Source: Arthrobacter sp. FW305-BF8 (GTDB taxonomy: Bacteria; Actinomycetota; Actinomycetes; Actinomycetales; Micrococcaceae). From it: DNA of 64,000 bases. Shown in pieces: positions 33,327 to 42,126 of the stretch. The DNA is taken from positions 3,224,001-3,288,000 of the forward strand of contig NZ_CP084561.1 of assembly GCF_021789315.1 (NCBI RefSeq), in the 5' to 3' direction. Position numbers and translations under genes: made by a program. The notes beneath the pieces were generated by a model. It ran no database searches and had not been told where the DNA came from. It saw only the letters and a program-made list of their open reading frames with translations. Numbering within the stretch: position 1 is the stretch's first letter; every line of letters starts with the position of its first letter.

Positions 33327-33972
33327 GAACCGTCATTACAACTTCCGGAGCTTCCGGATCACGTTCAATCTTGGACCGCAGTCGCTGGACATGGACATTG
33401 ACCAGCCGGGTGTCAGCCGCGTGCCGGTAGCCCCAGACCTGCTCAAGAAGCAGTTCACGGGTGAATACCTGCCAGGGCTTGCGTGCCAGGGCAACCAGGA
33501 GATCGAATTCGAGCGGGGTCAGTGAAATCCGCTCGTCGCCACGGCTCACCAGGTGGCCGGCGACGTCGATGGTGATGTCCGCGATGCGCAGCGTTTCAGG
33601 TGCCTTCTGGTCACCGGGGCGCAGGCGCGCCCGCACCCGGGCAACGAGTTCCGCCGGTTTGAAGGGCTTGGGCACGTAATCGTCGGCGCCCGACTCCAGC
33701 CCCCTGACCACATCGGAGGTGTCAGATTTGGCCGTCAGCATGACGATCGGCACGTCCGACTCGGAGCGGATCTGCCGGCATACCTCGATGCCGTCCGTTC
33801 CCGGCAGCATCAGGTCGAGGAGCACGAGATCCGGCTTTGATGAGCGAAAGACGTCCAGAGCCTGTCCGCCGTCCGCGCAGAAGACGGGCTCAAAGCCGTC
33901 GTTGCGCAGGACAATGCCGATCATTTCTGCGAGCGCCTCGTCATCATCAACCACCAGAATGCGTGCCTTCAT
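33298..33972 (-). CDS. mtrA: Response regulator MtrA, OmpR family
   Basis: A 224-residue regulator. The receiver domain has acidic residues at the start (VVDDDEAL) and phosphoacceptor Asp53 in LLDLMLP. The C-terminal winged helix ends VVMTVRGVGYKAG. MtrA controls cell-wall hydrolase and division genes and is essential in mycobacteria. The start is ATG with AGGGA upstream. The 190 bp before it are shared with the divergent envelope operon starting at 34167 and should contain both promoters. I did not find a convincing MtrA box by eye. Confidence 0.96.
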   Translation of the reverse strand: MKARILVVDDDEALAEMIGIVLRNDGFEPVFCADGGQALDVFRSSKPDLVLLDLMLPGTDGIEVCRQIRSESDVPIVMLTAKSDTSDVVRGLESGADDYVPKPFKPAELVARVRARLRPGDQKAPETLRIADITIDVAGHLVSRGDERISLTPLEFDLLVALARKPWQVFTRELLLEQVWGYRHAADTRLVNVHVQRLRSKIERDPEAPEVVMTVRGVGYKAGS

Positions 33973-34166
33973 AGTTATATATTCCCTTATTGCTGTTGCT
34001 TTGTCCTATTGATGGAGTTTTCGGCGGGGCGCGTCCCGGGGCGCCGGACGCGGCGGCCAGCGGTCCGCCGCAGCCCGAACCGGCGGGAAGCTAGGATGCC
34101 CGACGGCGGAACTATAGTCTGGAGGTGCCGGGCCGTTGGTCTGTGCGCACCTTGGGGAGGAACAGG

Positions 34167-35507
34167 TTGTCAGAGCAGGATCCGCAGCACCCGCCGTCCG
34201 GGCACCGGCTACCTGAACACCGGCCGCCTGAACAGCCATGGGGCGCACCCCCGCAGTGGGGCAGCCAGCAGCCCGGGCCCTACCAGCCCGGACCGTACCA
34301 GCCCAGTGCCCACCAGCCATTCGGGCCGAACCCCGCCGTTCCCTATCCCATGTACGCGGCCCCGCCGAAGCCCGGCGTGGTGCCGCTGCGGCCACTGATG
34401 TTCGGCGAAATCATGGACGGTGCCTTCCAGACGATCCGGCGCAATCCCAAAGCGATGCTCGGCGCAGGCCTGGTGGCACAGGCGCTGGGCGCCGTGATCG
34501 CCGGCGTCGTCCCGCTGGTCACCCCGGCCTCCGATGCTTCCGCTGAAGCCTGGCTGGCAAACCTCAGTTCTTCGGAGATGACCAGCATCGTCGCGGGTGT
34601 GGTGGGCGGCTTTGTGGTTTTCGGCCTGGTGTCCGTGTTTATCTCCGTGGTGATGCAGGGGGCCATGGTGGTCCCCGTGGCCAGGTCCATCCTCAACCGG
34701 CAAACCGGCTTCCGGCAGATGTGGCTGCTGGCGCGCGGCCGGGCGTGGGCCCTGGTTCGCCTGGCCGGGATCGGGGTGGCAGCCGTGCTGCTGGGCGGGG
34801 CCCTCATCGTCCTGGCGACCGTGCTGCTGGCCAATTCGCTGGGTACAGGGTCGCTGGTCATCGTTCTTCCGCTGTTCCTGGCTTTTATCGCCACCATAAT
34901 CTGGGTGTCCGTCAAGCTGACCGTCGCACCTGCGGTCATCGTCGTCGAGGACGTGGGAGCGCTCGATGGCATCCGGCGTTCCTGGGCCGTCACCCGGAAA
35001 AGCTGGTGGCGGGTCTTCGGCATCGTCCTCGTGGTGTCACTCCTCGTCGGCATCATCGGCCAGATCGTCCTCATCCCGCTCACCCTGCTCACCGGACTCC
35101 TCACCACCGTGGCCGGCCCCCAGGACCCGGCCAGCCAGGCGGCTGCCCTGCAGGTGGTGGTCGGTGTCGCCACGGTGATCGTGTCCGCCGCCGTCGGCGC
35201 CGTCGCGTTCGCCTTCCAGACGTCGGTCATGGCTTTGCTTTACATGGACTTGCGGATGCGCAACGACGGACTGGACATCGCGCTGTTCCGGCTGCTGGAA
35301 ACGGGCCATGACGACGGCGGCATCCCGGGCCGGGGCGTACCCGTCTACAGCCCGGGCCGGAACGGCGCGGGCCCTCACCAGTCCTGGCCTTACCAACCCG
35401 GACCCCATCGGCCACGCCCCTACCAACCCGGCCCCCCTCAAGCAGGCCCATACGGGAATTCAGCGGGCTGGCCGCCGCCCCCGGGACCGCCGACGATGCC
35501 GGGATGA
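34167..35507 (+). CDS. Membrane protein with GPDPase membrane domain (glycerophosphodiesterase_M)
   Basis: A 446-residue protein with about six transmembrane segments in the middle. Both hydrophilic ends carry YQPGP-type repeats (N-terminus about 30-65, C-terminus about 405-430). The core resembles the membrane domain found in some glycerophosphodiester phosphodiesterases (pfam10110), but no catalytic domain is present. The start is TTG at 34167 with GGGGAGGA five nt upstream. The upstream ATG at 34125 has no such signal. It is the first gene of an operon with DUF4129, DUF4350, MoxR and DUF58 genes, and its stop overlaps the next start (ATGA). Function unknown. Confidence 0.82.
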   Translation: MSEQDPQHPPSGHRLPEHRPPEQPWGAPPQWGSQQPGPYQPGPYQPSAHQPFGPNPAVPYPMYAAPPKPGVVPLRPLMFGEIMDGAFQTIRRNPKAMLGAGLVAQALGAVIAGVVPLVTPASDASAEAWLANLSSSEMTSIVAGVVGGFVVFGLVSVFISVVMQGAMVVPVARSILNRQTGFRQMWLLARGRAWALVRLAGIGVAAVLLGGALIVLATVLLANSLGTGSLVIVLPLFLAFIATIIWVSVKLTVAPAVIVVEDVGALDGIRRSWAVTRKSWWRVFGIVLVVSLLVGIIGQIVLIPLTLLTGLLTTVAGPQDPASQAAALQVVVGVATVIVSAAVGAVAFAFQTSVMALLYMDLRMRNDGLDIALFRLLETGHDDGGIPGRGVPVYSPGRNGAGPHQSWPYQPGPHRPRPYQPGPPQAGPYGNSAGWPPPPGPPTMPG

Positions 35508-36211
35508 GCCCCGTCGGCTTGGTTCCGGTCCTGCAGCACGCCACGGCACTTCTGAACCGGACCCTGGAACCACCGGTGCAGCCTGGCCGGGAAGAAGCGC
35601 GCCGCTGGGCGGCGGAAGAGCTCTCCAAACGCGAGTACAGGGAGGCGGCGCCAGGCTGGCTGGAAACCCTGTGGCAGCAGTTCCTCGACTGGCTGCAGTC
35701 CTTGACCGATGGCCAGTCCCCTGCCGAAGGACCTCCGGTGGCACCCTTCATCGGCCTTGGCATCGCCATTCTGATAGCTCTGGCCATCATCCTGGCGCGG
35801 CCAAGGCTGAACGCCCGCCGCCGCACTCCGCAAGAGATCTTCGACGCCGAAGCACCCGCCACCGCAGCCGACTACAGGGAGCGCGCAAAAGCCGCAGCCG
35901 CACGCGGCGACTGGGCGGCCGCCGTCGTCGAACAGTTCCGCGCGCTGGTGAGTTCGGCGGAAGACCGCGCCGTCCTCGACCCCCAGCCTGGCCGGACAGC
36001 GGACGAGGCTGCCGGACAGCTCAGCCGGGCGTTCCCCACCGCCAGTGACCAGCTCGAGGCCGCTGCCCGCACGTTCGATGCCGTCCGCTACGGCGGCGGG
36101 AGCGCCCAGGCAGCCGACCATGCCGCGGTGGCTGAGCTGGACTCGGCCCTGGAAAGGCTCGTCCCTTCCTACGCAGGGGCCCCATCCGGCGGACTGGCGG
36201 TGCCGAGGTGA
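35504..36211 (+). CDS. DUF4129 domain membrane protein
   Basis: A 235-residue protein with one clear transmembrane helix (about 82-101, FIGLGIAILIALAIILA). A cytoplasmic DUF4129 domain follows, with helices such as YRERAKAAAARGDWAAAVVE and a dense Ala-rich second half. DUF4129 proteins accompany MoxR/DUF58 operons and transglutaminase-like proteins. Their role is thought to be envelope related but is not established. The start codon overlaps the previous stop by 4 nt (ATGA) and its own stop overlaps the next start (GTGA), so it is translationally coupled on both sides. Confidence 0.88.
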   Translation: MSPVGLVPVLQHATALLNRTLEPPVQPGREEARRWAAEELSKREYREAAPGWLETLWQQFLDWLQSLTDGQSPAEGPPVAPFIGLGIAILIALAIILARPRLNARRRTPQEIFDAEAPATAADYRERAKAAAARGDWAAAVVEQFRALVSSAEDRAVLDPQPGRTADEAAGQLSRAFPTASDQLEAAARTFDAVRYGGGSAQAADHAAVAELDSALERLVPSYAGAPSGGLAVPR

Positions 36212-37395
36212 CGCATCCCCTCATGGTCGCAGCCCGGCGCGAGAAGACAGGCTGGATCCGCAGGCACCGCGCTGGAGTGCTCTTCGGCTTGGCCATGGCT
36301 GTTGCCCTTGCGGTGGTCCTCGCCTTCCAGTCGACGCAACAGGGTGACAACCAGGAGCTATCCATCCGCAACCCCGGCCCGCAGGGTGCCAGGGCAGCAG
36401 CCCAAATCCTCGGTGCGCAAGGCGTCAGCGTTAAACAGACGGCGTCGTTCGAGGAAACTCTGGCAGCGGCGCGTGCAGGCCGCAACAGCGGGTCCGGCTC
36501 CACGGTCCTGGTCTACGACCAGCGCGGCTTCCTTGCTCCCGATCGGCTCCGCCGGCTGCTTGCAGAGACGGACCGGCTGGTGGTGGTCTCGCCGCGCCTG
36601 GCCACACTGACCGGCCTGGGCAGCACCATCCGGCAGGCCGGGGTGGTCCCCGGCTCGGAGCGGACCCTCCAGCCGGGATGCACCGTTGCCGATGCCCGAG
36701 CCGCCGGCGACATCAGCGCGGACGGAGGCTTCCTCTACACCGGCGGCACCGTCTGCTACGGCGCCGGCGGGAGCGGGCGGGGACTTTACGCCTCGGCAGA
36801 GGACGGCAAGCTCGTGGTCATCGGCAGCACAGCCGTGATCAGCAACCAGTTTCTGGCCGTCAACGGCAACGCCGCCCTCACCCTGCGGACCCTGGGCAGC
36901 CAGGGAGACCTCGTCTGGTATCTGCCCGGTCCCGGGGACCTCGGGGGCAGCCCCGCACCGAAGACCCTGGCCGAGCTTGCACCGGCGTGGTCGGCGTTTG
37001 TGACCCCGTGGCTCATTGTGGTGGCCCTGTTTGCCGTGCTGTGGCGCGGGCGCCGTCTGGGCCCGCTGGTCTTCGAGCCCCTGCCGGTGGTAGTGAAGTC
37101 CGCGGAAACCGCCGAAGGCAGGGCCCGCCTGTACCACGAGGCCCACGACGTTGCACGGGCGGCGGATACCCTCCGTGCCGGCACCATCGTCCGGCTTGCC
37201 TCGGCACTCCGGGTGGGCACCGCAGGGTTTTCTGACGTGGCCGGCTCTGACGTGGCGGCCGCCGCGGCCCGGCACCTGGACCGGAACGCCGCGGACATAC
37301 AGCAGCTCCTGCAACACCGTCCCGCGACCGAGGCCCAGCTTGTCCGCTGGGCCCAGGACCTTGTCCGACTAGAGAAAGAGGTACAGGCCAGATGA
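36208..37395 (+). CDS. DUF4350 domain membrane protein
   Basis: A 395-residue protein with an N-terminal transmembrane helix (about 20-36). A DUF4350 domain follows in the next 200 residues (SIRNPGPQGARAAAQILGAQ near the front and a GGFLYTGG turn in the middle). A second helix is at about 262-281 and a cytoplasmic helical tail ends the protein. The domain resembles glutamine-amidotransferase-like folds without a visible catalytic triad. The GTG start overlaps the DUF4129 stop, and its stop overlaps the moxR start (ATGA). It belongs to the same coupled operon. Confidence 0.87.
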   Translation: MTHPLMVAARREKTGWIRRHRAGVLFGLAMAVALAVVLAFQSTQQGDNQELSIRNPGPQGARAAAQILGAQGVSVKQTASFEETLAAARAGRNSGSGSTVLVYDQRGFLAPDRLRRLLAETDRLVVVSPRLATLTGLGSTIRQAGVVPGSERTLQPGCTVADARAAGDISADGGFLYTGGTVCYGAGGSGRGLYASAEDGKLVVIGSTAVISNQFLAVNGNAALTLRTLGSQGDLVWYLPGPGDLGGSPAPKTLAELAPAWSAFVTPWLIVVALFAVLWRGRRLGPLVFEPLPVVVKSAETAEGRARLYHEAHDVARAADTLRAGTIVRLASALRVGTAGFSDVAGSDVAAAAARHLDRNAADIQQLLQHRPATEAQLVRWAQDLVRLEKEVQAR

Positions 37396-38462
37396 GCCAG
37401 CAGCCAAGCGGCCACCCGCACGGGACCCACGGCAACGGAGCCAACGGCAACGGGACCTACGGCGAAGCGCCGGTGGGCACCATGGCCGCTCCGCACACCC
37501 CGGATCAGGTCTGGGATCCGGTCCGGCAGGCGCTGCTTGACGTCCGGCATGAGGTGGCCAAGGCAGTGGTGGGCCAGGATTCCACGGTCACCGGCATGCT
37601 GATCGCCCTGCTGTCGCGCGGACATGTGCTGCTCGAAGGCGTGCCGGGCGTGGCGAAGACACTCCTGGTCCGGGCCCTGTCCGCTGCCCTGAGCCTGGAC
37701 ACCAAGCGCGTGCAGTTCACACCGGACCTCATGCCCGGCGATGTCACGGGGTCCCTGGTGTACGACGCCGCCAATTCGGACTTCAGTTTCCGTGAAGGCC
37801 CGGTCTTCACCAACATGCTCCTGGCCGACGAAATCAACAGGACGCCGCCCAAGACCCAGGCCTCCCTGTTGGAAGCCATGGAGGAACGCCAGGTGTCCGT
37901 GGATGGCGTGTCGCGCCGGCTGCCGGTGCCCTTCATCGTTGCGGCCACGCAAAACCCCGTCGAGTACGAGGGCACCTACCCCCTGCCCGAGGCCCAGCTG
38001 GACCGGTTCCTCCTCAAGCTGACCATGCCCCTGCCTGACCGTGCCGCCGAAATCGAGGTCGTCCGCAGGCACGCCGCCGGCTTCGATCCGCGTGACCTCG
38101 CCGCGGCGGGCATCCGGCCGGTGGCGGGCGCCGAGGAACTGGAACGGGCACGGCGGGCAGTATCCGGCGTCGAAGTGGCGCCGGAGGTGCTGGGCTACAT
38201 CGTTGACGTGGTCCGGGCCACCCGGGCGGCCCCGTCCTTCCAGCTTGGCGTCTCGCCGCGCGGCGCCACGGCGCTGCTGAACACCTCGCGGGCCTGGGCC
38301 TGGCTGTCAGGCCGGAACTTTGTCACCCCGGATGACGTCAAGGCCCTGGCCCAGCCGTGCCTGCGGCACCGCGTGGCGCTCCGGCCCGAAGCCCTGATGG
38401 ATGGTGTCCAGGTGGACGACGTGCTGGGCAGTATCCTGGCCTCCGTGCCGGTCCCCCGCTGA
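37392..38462 (+). CDS. MoxR family AAA+ ATPase
   Basis: A 356-residue AAA+ chaperone-like ATPase. Walker A is GVPGVAKT (83-90), the MoxR form with Ala-Lys, and Walker B is MLLADEINR (142-150). Sensor 1 follows in ATQNPVEYEGTYPL. A Gly/Asn-rich N-terminal tail of about 30 residues precedes the domain. MoxR ATPases work with VWA or DUF58 proteins in maturation of complexes and in envelope stress. A DUF58 gene follows after 4 bp. The start overlaps the DUF4350 stop by 4 nt. Confidence 0.95.
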   Translation: MSQQPSGHPHGTHGNGANGNGTYGEAPVGTMAAPHTPDQVWDPVRQALLDVRHEVAKAVVGQDSTVTGMLIALLSRGHVLLEGVPGVAKTLLVRALSAALSLDTKRVQFTPDLMPGDVTGSLVYDAANSDFSFREGPVFTNMLLADEINRTPPKTQASLLEAMEERQVSVDGVSRRLPVPFIVAATQNPVEYEGTYPLPEAQLDRFLLKLTMPLPDRAAEIEVVRRHAAGFDPRDLAAAGIRPVAGAEELERARRAVSGVEVAPEVLGYIVDVVRATRAAPSFQLGVSPRGATALLNTSRAWAWLSGRNFVTPDDVKALAQPCLRHRVALRPEALMDGVQVDDVLGSILASVPVPR

Positions 38463-38466
38463 TCCC

Positions 38467-39759
38467 GTGGCCATTTCCGGACGGTTGGTACTCCTGGCGG
38501 CGGCCGGGCTGGCACCGGTGCTCCTCTTTCCCGGCTGGCTGACCGTGCTGGCCGTGCTCCTGGTTATTGGCGCCCTTATGCTGCTGGACCTGGTGCTGGC
38601 TGCGGCGCTGCAGCAGGTCTCGGTGGAAAGGTCAGCGCCTGCCAACGTCACCCTTGGGGGTACGGCAGACTCCCTGCTGACGGTGCATAACCGTGGCACG
38701 CGCAGGCTCAGGGCCGTCGTGCGCGACGCCTGGCAGCCCTCCGCCGGGGCTGAAAATCCGGTCCAGGCCACAGAAGTTCCGGCCGGTGAACGGCGCCGCC
38801 TCGGCGTCAGGCTCAGGCCGGTCCGGCGCGGTGACCTTAAGGCGCCCCACATCACCGTCCGCTCCTTCGGCCCGCTCCGGCTGGCCGCCCGCCAGAAAAC
38901 GGTACACGCTCCCGGATCCCTTCGGGTGCTGCCACCTTTCAATTCCCGGCGGCACCTGCCGTCAAAACTGCACCGGCTGCGGGAACTCGACGGTAAGGCC
39001 GCAGTGCAGATCCGCGGCGCAGGAACCGAATTCGATTCCCTGCGCGACTATGTCCGGGGCGATGACGTCCGCTCCATCGACTGGCGCGCGACGGCGAGAC
39101 GGTCCGCCGTCGTCGTCCGCACCTGGCGGCCGGAGCGCGACCGCCGCGTGGTGATCATGCTGGACACGTCGCGAACCGCCGCTGCGCGCGTGAACGACGA
39201 ACCCCGGCTGGATACCGGGATCGAGGCCGCACTGCTGCTTGGTGTCCTTGCCGAACGCGGCGGTGACCGCGTCGACTTCTTCGCGTTCGACCGGAGGATG
39301 CGCGCCCGGGCAGGTACCACGGCGGGCGGCAACCTGCTGGGCCAGCTGGTGCAGGCGGCGGCGCCGTTGCAGGCAGAACTCATCGAGCTGGACTGGGCAC
39401 AGGTGCCCGCGCAAGTACGTGCGGTGTCGGCGCACCGTTCGCTCGTGGTGCTCCTGACCGCGCTGGATAGCGGCGCGCCGGAGGAAGGGCTCATTCCGAT
39501 CGCTGCGCGCCTCGCCCAGCGGCACGTCGTGGTGGTGGCGTCGGTCCGGGACCCGCTGCTTGGCGAGATGCTCCAGGACAGGACAACAGCGGCCCAGGTG
39601 TTCCGCGCGGCGGCCGCGGAACGGGCCCTGCTCGAGCGGGAAGCCGTGAGTGCCCAACTCCGCCAACTCGGCGTCGAAGTGGTGGACGCCGAACCGCACC
39701 AGCTGCCGCCGGCGCTGGCCGATACCTATATCCGGCTCAAGGCGGCAGGGCGGCTGTGA
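38467..39759 (+). CDS. DUF58 domain protein (VWA-like partner of MoxR)
   Basis: A 430-residue protein with two N-terminal transmembrane helices (about 5-40) and a beta-rich middle. The DUF58 signature is GAGTEFDSLRDYVRGDDVRSIDWRATAR (split here by its core motifs EFDSLRDY and DDVRSIDWRA). A von Willebrand factor A-like C-terminal part contains VIMLDTSRT. The frame opens at 38401 inside moxR, but the GTG at 38467, 4 bp after the moxR stop, gives the natural N-terminus. It is the presumed client or partner of the MoxR ATPase. Its stop overlaps the next start (GTGA). Confidence 0.9.
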   Translation: MAISGRLVLLAAAGLAPVLLFPGWLTVLAVLLVIGALMLLDLVLAAALQQVSVERSAPANVTLGGTADSLLTVHNRGTRRLRAVVRDAWQPSAGAENPVQATEVPAGERRRLGVRLRPVRRGDLKAPHITVRSFGPLRLAARQKTVHAPGSLRVLPPFNSRRHLPSKLHRLRELDGKAAVQIRGAGTEFDSLRDYVRGDDVRSIDWRATARRSAVVVRTWRPERDRRVVIMLDTSRTAAARVNDEPRLDTGIEAALLLGVLAERGGDRVDFFAFDRRMRARAGTTAGGNLLGQLVQAAAPLQAELIELDWAQVPAQVRAVSAHRSLVVLLTALDSGAPEEGLIPIAARLAQRHVVVVASVRDPLLGEMLQDRTTAAQVFRAAAAERALLEREAVSAQLRQLGVEVVDAEPHQLPPALADTYIRLKAAGRL

Positions 39760-40532
39760 GTGCCAGCCGGAACGCAGAATCATCAGGCCAAGACCAAATG
39801 CCAGGAGCCGCCGTGAATGCCCCGATCTACCGCCAGGCGCTGGGCGCCGCCTTCTTCCGGCTGCAGCCGGAACTGCAGGAGTACTTTTCGCTTGCCCCGG
39901 GTTCGGGCAGTTATGGCGTCGGCGAGGGCGTTTTCGACGTGGTGGGCTGCAGGCAGCGGTGGCTGCGGCCGATGCTTCAGCTGACCGCCGGTGAACAGGC
40001 CTTCTTTCCGGAGTACGGCGAGGGCGTGCCGTTCCGGATCGAAAACCATGCGCATCTCGACCCTTTCGGCCGCTCCAGCCTGACAGCCCGGCGCGAGATA
40101 TTCTTCCCGGGCCGGACCAGGGTCTTTCAGGACACCACCAGCGCGGAAACGGGCGACGCCGGTGGCCAGGCACGCCTGGTGGACTACGTGGGCAGGTACC
40201 GTCGGCTGGTGACGGACCTGAATCTCGACGTGACAGCGGAGGGTAGGTTGCGCGGAGTCTCCGAAGTATCGCGGCTGTTCCTCGGCCCGCTCAGGTTGCC
40301 GCTGCCCGCCGCCCTTGACGCAAAAGCGTACGCGGAGCAATGGTGGGACCCGGACGCGGGGGAAACCGGGCGGCACAGGATCCAGGTGAAGGTGATCCAG
40401 CCGCAGCTCGGCCTCGTCCTGGTTTATGCCGGCCACTTCGACTACCGCCTGGAACCCCATCCGTCCGGAAGTTCTTCAGCGGGTTTTCTTCCGGCGTACG
40501 CCAGGCCCGACCACTGGGAGCGGCGAAGCTAA
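39756..40532 (+). CDS. DUF4166-like protein at the end of the MoxR operon
   Basis: A 258-residue soluble protein that I assign tentatively to DUF4166. It has an opening PIYRQALGAAFFRLQPELQEYF, a central RTRVFQDTTS region and a C-terminal beta-rich part with KVIQPQLGLVLVYAGHFDYRL. No catalytic residues or membrane helices are evident. The GTG start overlaps the DUF58 stop by 4 nt. An internal ATG at 39798 (MPGAAVNAP) is a possible alternative start. Its coupling to the MoxR operon suggests a shared envelope role, but this member is not a usual part of such operons as far as I know. Confidence 0.7.
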   Translation: MSASRNAESSGQDQMPGAAVNAPIYRQALGAAFFRLQPELQEYFSLAPGSGSYGVGEGVFDVVGCRQRWLRPMLQLTAGEQAFFPEYGEGVPFRIENHAHLDPFGRSSLTARREIFFPGRTRVFQDTTSAETGDAGGQARLVDYVGRYRRLVTDLNLDVTAEGRLRGVSEVSRLFLGPLRLPLPAALDAKAYAEQWWDPDAGETGRHRIQVKVIQPQLGLVLVYAGHFDYRLEPHPSGSSSAGFLPAYARPDHWERRS

Positions 40533-40563
40533 GGAAGCACCAGCCTGCTCACCCTGGCGCTGA

Positions 40564-41604
40564 TCAGCCGAGCGCCAGCTGGTTCAGGCCGTCGGCAACC
40601 TGGGTCAGGCGGGTAAGGACTTCCGTCGCGGCGGCTGGTGACTGCCTTTCAAGGCCGCCCGACGGCGTGACCCGTACGGTGCCGAGCGACGCCAGCGGCA
40701 GGCCGAGCTGCTGCCATGGACGCCGGACAGATTCAACAACGTCCGACGCCTTCGGAACGCCGCCCGGCCCGTCAGCCTGCAGGGCACCGGCCCAGAGCCG
40801 TTTGCCGGCTTCGACTGCCTCAGCGAGCTGTTCCCATTGCCGGGTGGTCAGGGCCCGCAACGGAACCGCAATGGCGTCCGCGCCCGCAGCCACGATCCTT
40901 TCGAACGGCGCCTCAATCTCCGGCACCGCGACGGCGATCTCGGAGGCGCCGGCCTCGCGGAGGGCGTCAACCACCACGCGCCAGAGCTCCGTGACCTCGT
41001 GTCCGGCGACGGAGCGCAGGGTCCGGTAGCCGCTGGAGGTCGGGATGGTGCCGGCGAGGACCGAGGCAATGTCCGGTTCGTCGAGCTGCACCACGAGCCT
41101 GGCCCCGGGAACGGCGGCGGACACTTTTGTCAGGTGCGCGCCGACCCCGGCGGCGAGGGAAGCAGCGATGTCGCGGCGGGCGCCATAGTCGATCAGGGCA
41201 CGCTCGCCGTTGTGGAGGTGCAGGCCGGCGGCCAGGCTCAGGGGGCCCCGGAGCTGGACCTTGATTTCGTCTGCAGCGCTCTCCTCTTCGCCAGCGATGT
41301 CGGCCAGCACATTGATGTCCGTGGAGAGGGCGGACCTTGCCCGCACCAGGTCACGCCCGGGCCGGTCAACGATCCGCCAGCCGTGCGGCTGGACGTCCAC
41401 TGCCAGGTCCACCAGGAGCGAGGCAGTGCGGCCTATGGCGTCGGCACCGACGCCGCGGTCAGGCAGTTCAGCAAGAAAAGGAAGGTGCGGGCTGCCGAGC
41501 TCACCGCGGATGATGCGGGTGGCCTCCACCGGGTCCTGGCCCGGCCAGGGTCCCAGGGCGGTGGCCGTTACCTGGGCGGGCAGCTGGAAGTCTGTATCCG
41601 GCAC
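40564..41604 (-). CDS. Short MetE-like protein lacking zinc ligands (Rv3015c-like)
   Basis: A 346-residue protein with the fold signature of the C-terminal half of cobalamin-independent methionine synthase. The N-terminus resembles TATALGPWPGQDPVEATR, the middle has VQLRGPLSLA and VVQLDEPDIA, and the end has RVTPSGGLER. In true MetE that last motif contains a zinc-binding cysteine (PDCGL), and a His-x-Cys pair lies earlier. Neither is present, so a methyltransferase role through zinc-thiolate is doubtful. It resembles mycobacterial Rv3015c, of unknown function. The start is GTG, 3 bp after the chorismate mutase stop, so the two are co-transcribed. Confidence 0.8.
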   Translation of the reverse strand: MPDTDFQLPAQVTATALGPWPGQDPVEATRIIRGELGSPHLPFLAELPDRGVGADAIGRTASLLVDLAVDVQPHGWRIVDRPGRDLVRARSALSTDINVLADIAGEEESAADEIKVQLRGPLSLAAGLHLHNGERALIDYGARRDIAASLAAGVGAHLTKVSAAVPGARLVVQLDEPDIASVLAGTIPTSSGYRTLRSVAGHEVTELWRVVVDALREAGASEIAVAVPEIEAPFERIVAAGADAIAVPLRALTTRQWEQLAEAVEAGKRLWAGALQADGPGGVPKASDVVESVRRPWQQLGLPLASLGTVRVTPSGGLERQSPAAATEVLTRLTQVADGLNQLALG

Positions 41605-41607
41605 GGC

Positions 41608-42030
41608 TTAGGCGGTAAGCGGTGCGGAGGGGCTGGCCGACCCGTTGGCCGTTCCGCCGGCGGCGTTGTGGTCCTCGGCGATCGCCTCGTGGTGCCGGAT
41701 CACCTCGCCGATGATGAAGTTCAGGAACTTTTCCGCGAACGCCGGGTCCAGCTGGGCATCCTCGGCAAGGCGTCGGAGCCGGGCGATCTGGGCGGTTTCA
41801 CGGCCGGGATCCCCCGCCGGAAGACGGTGGGCAGCCTTGAGGAAACCGACCTTCTGGGTCGCCTTGAACCGCTCCGCGAGAAGGTAGACGAGGGTTGCAT
41901 CAATGTTGTCGATGCTTGACCGGATCGATAGCAGCTCCGCCATCACCGCAGGATCCACATGCCCGGCCAGGGAGCTGGCGGCAGGATTGTAGGAGTCGGT
42001 GTTAGGCAGATCATGGTTCAGCTCGGTCAT
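41608..42030 (-). CDS. Chorismate mutase, AroQ type
   Basis: Converts chorismate to prephenate for phenylalanine and tyrosine synthesis. The AroQ helical domain covers about residues 30-120 of 140. It shows LLSIRSSIDNIDATLVYLLA, ERFKATQKVGFLKA and a final helix with FLNFIIGEVIRHHE. Flanking tails are disordered-looking. No signal peptide is present, so this is a cytoplasmic enzyme. Such small actinobacterial enzymes may act with DAHP synthase (known for Mtb Rv0948c), which is not in this window. It is the first gene of a two-gene unit with the MetE-like protein. Confidence 0.92.
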   Translation of the reverse strand: MTELNHDLPNTDSYNPAASSLAGHVDPAVMAELLSIRSSIDNIDATLVYLLAERFKATQKVGFLKAAHRLPAGDPGRETAQIARLRRLAEDAQLDPAFAEKFLNFIIGEVIRHHEAIAEDHNAAGGTANGSASPSAPLTA

Positions 42031-42126
42031 GGTTCCAGTCTATGGGCACCGCAGGACTCCCTGCCCGTGTTAAGGATGCTGGCGCAGAATGTAGGTGCTT
42101 GAACATTCCGATCAGGGAGGATGCAC

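Noticed and set aside
31458..33401. 647-codon open frame antisense to mtrB
   Set aside because: Spans a gene with full MtrB motifs on the minus strand and shows only low-complexity, His/Gly/Asp-rich translation. Shadow frame.
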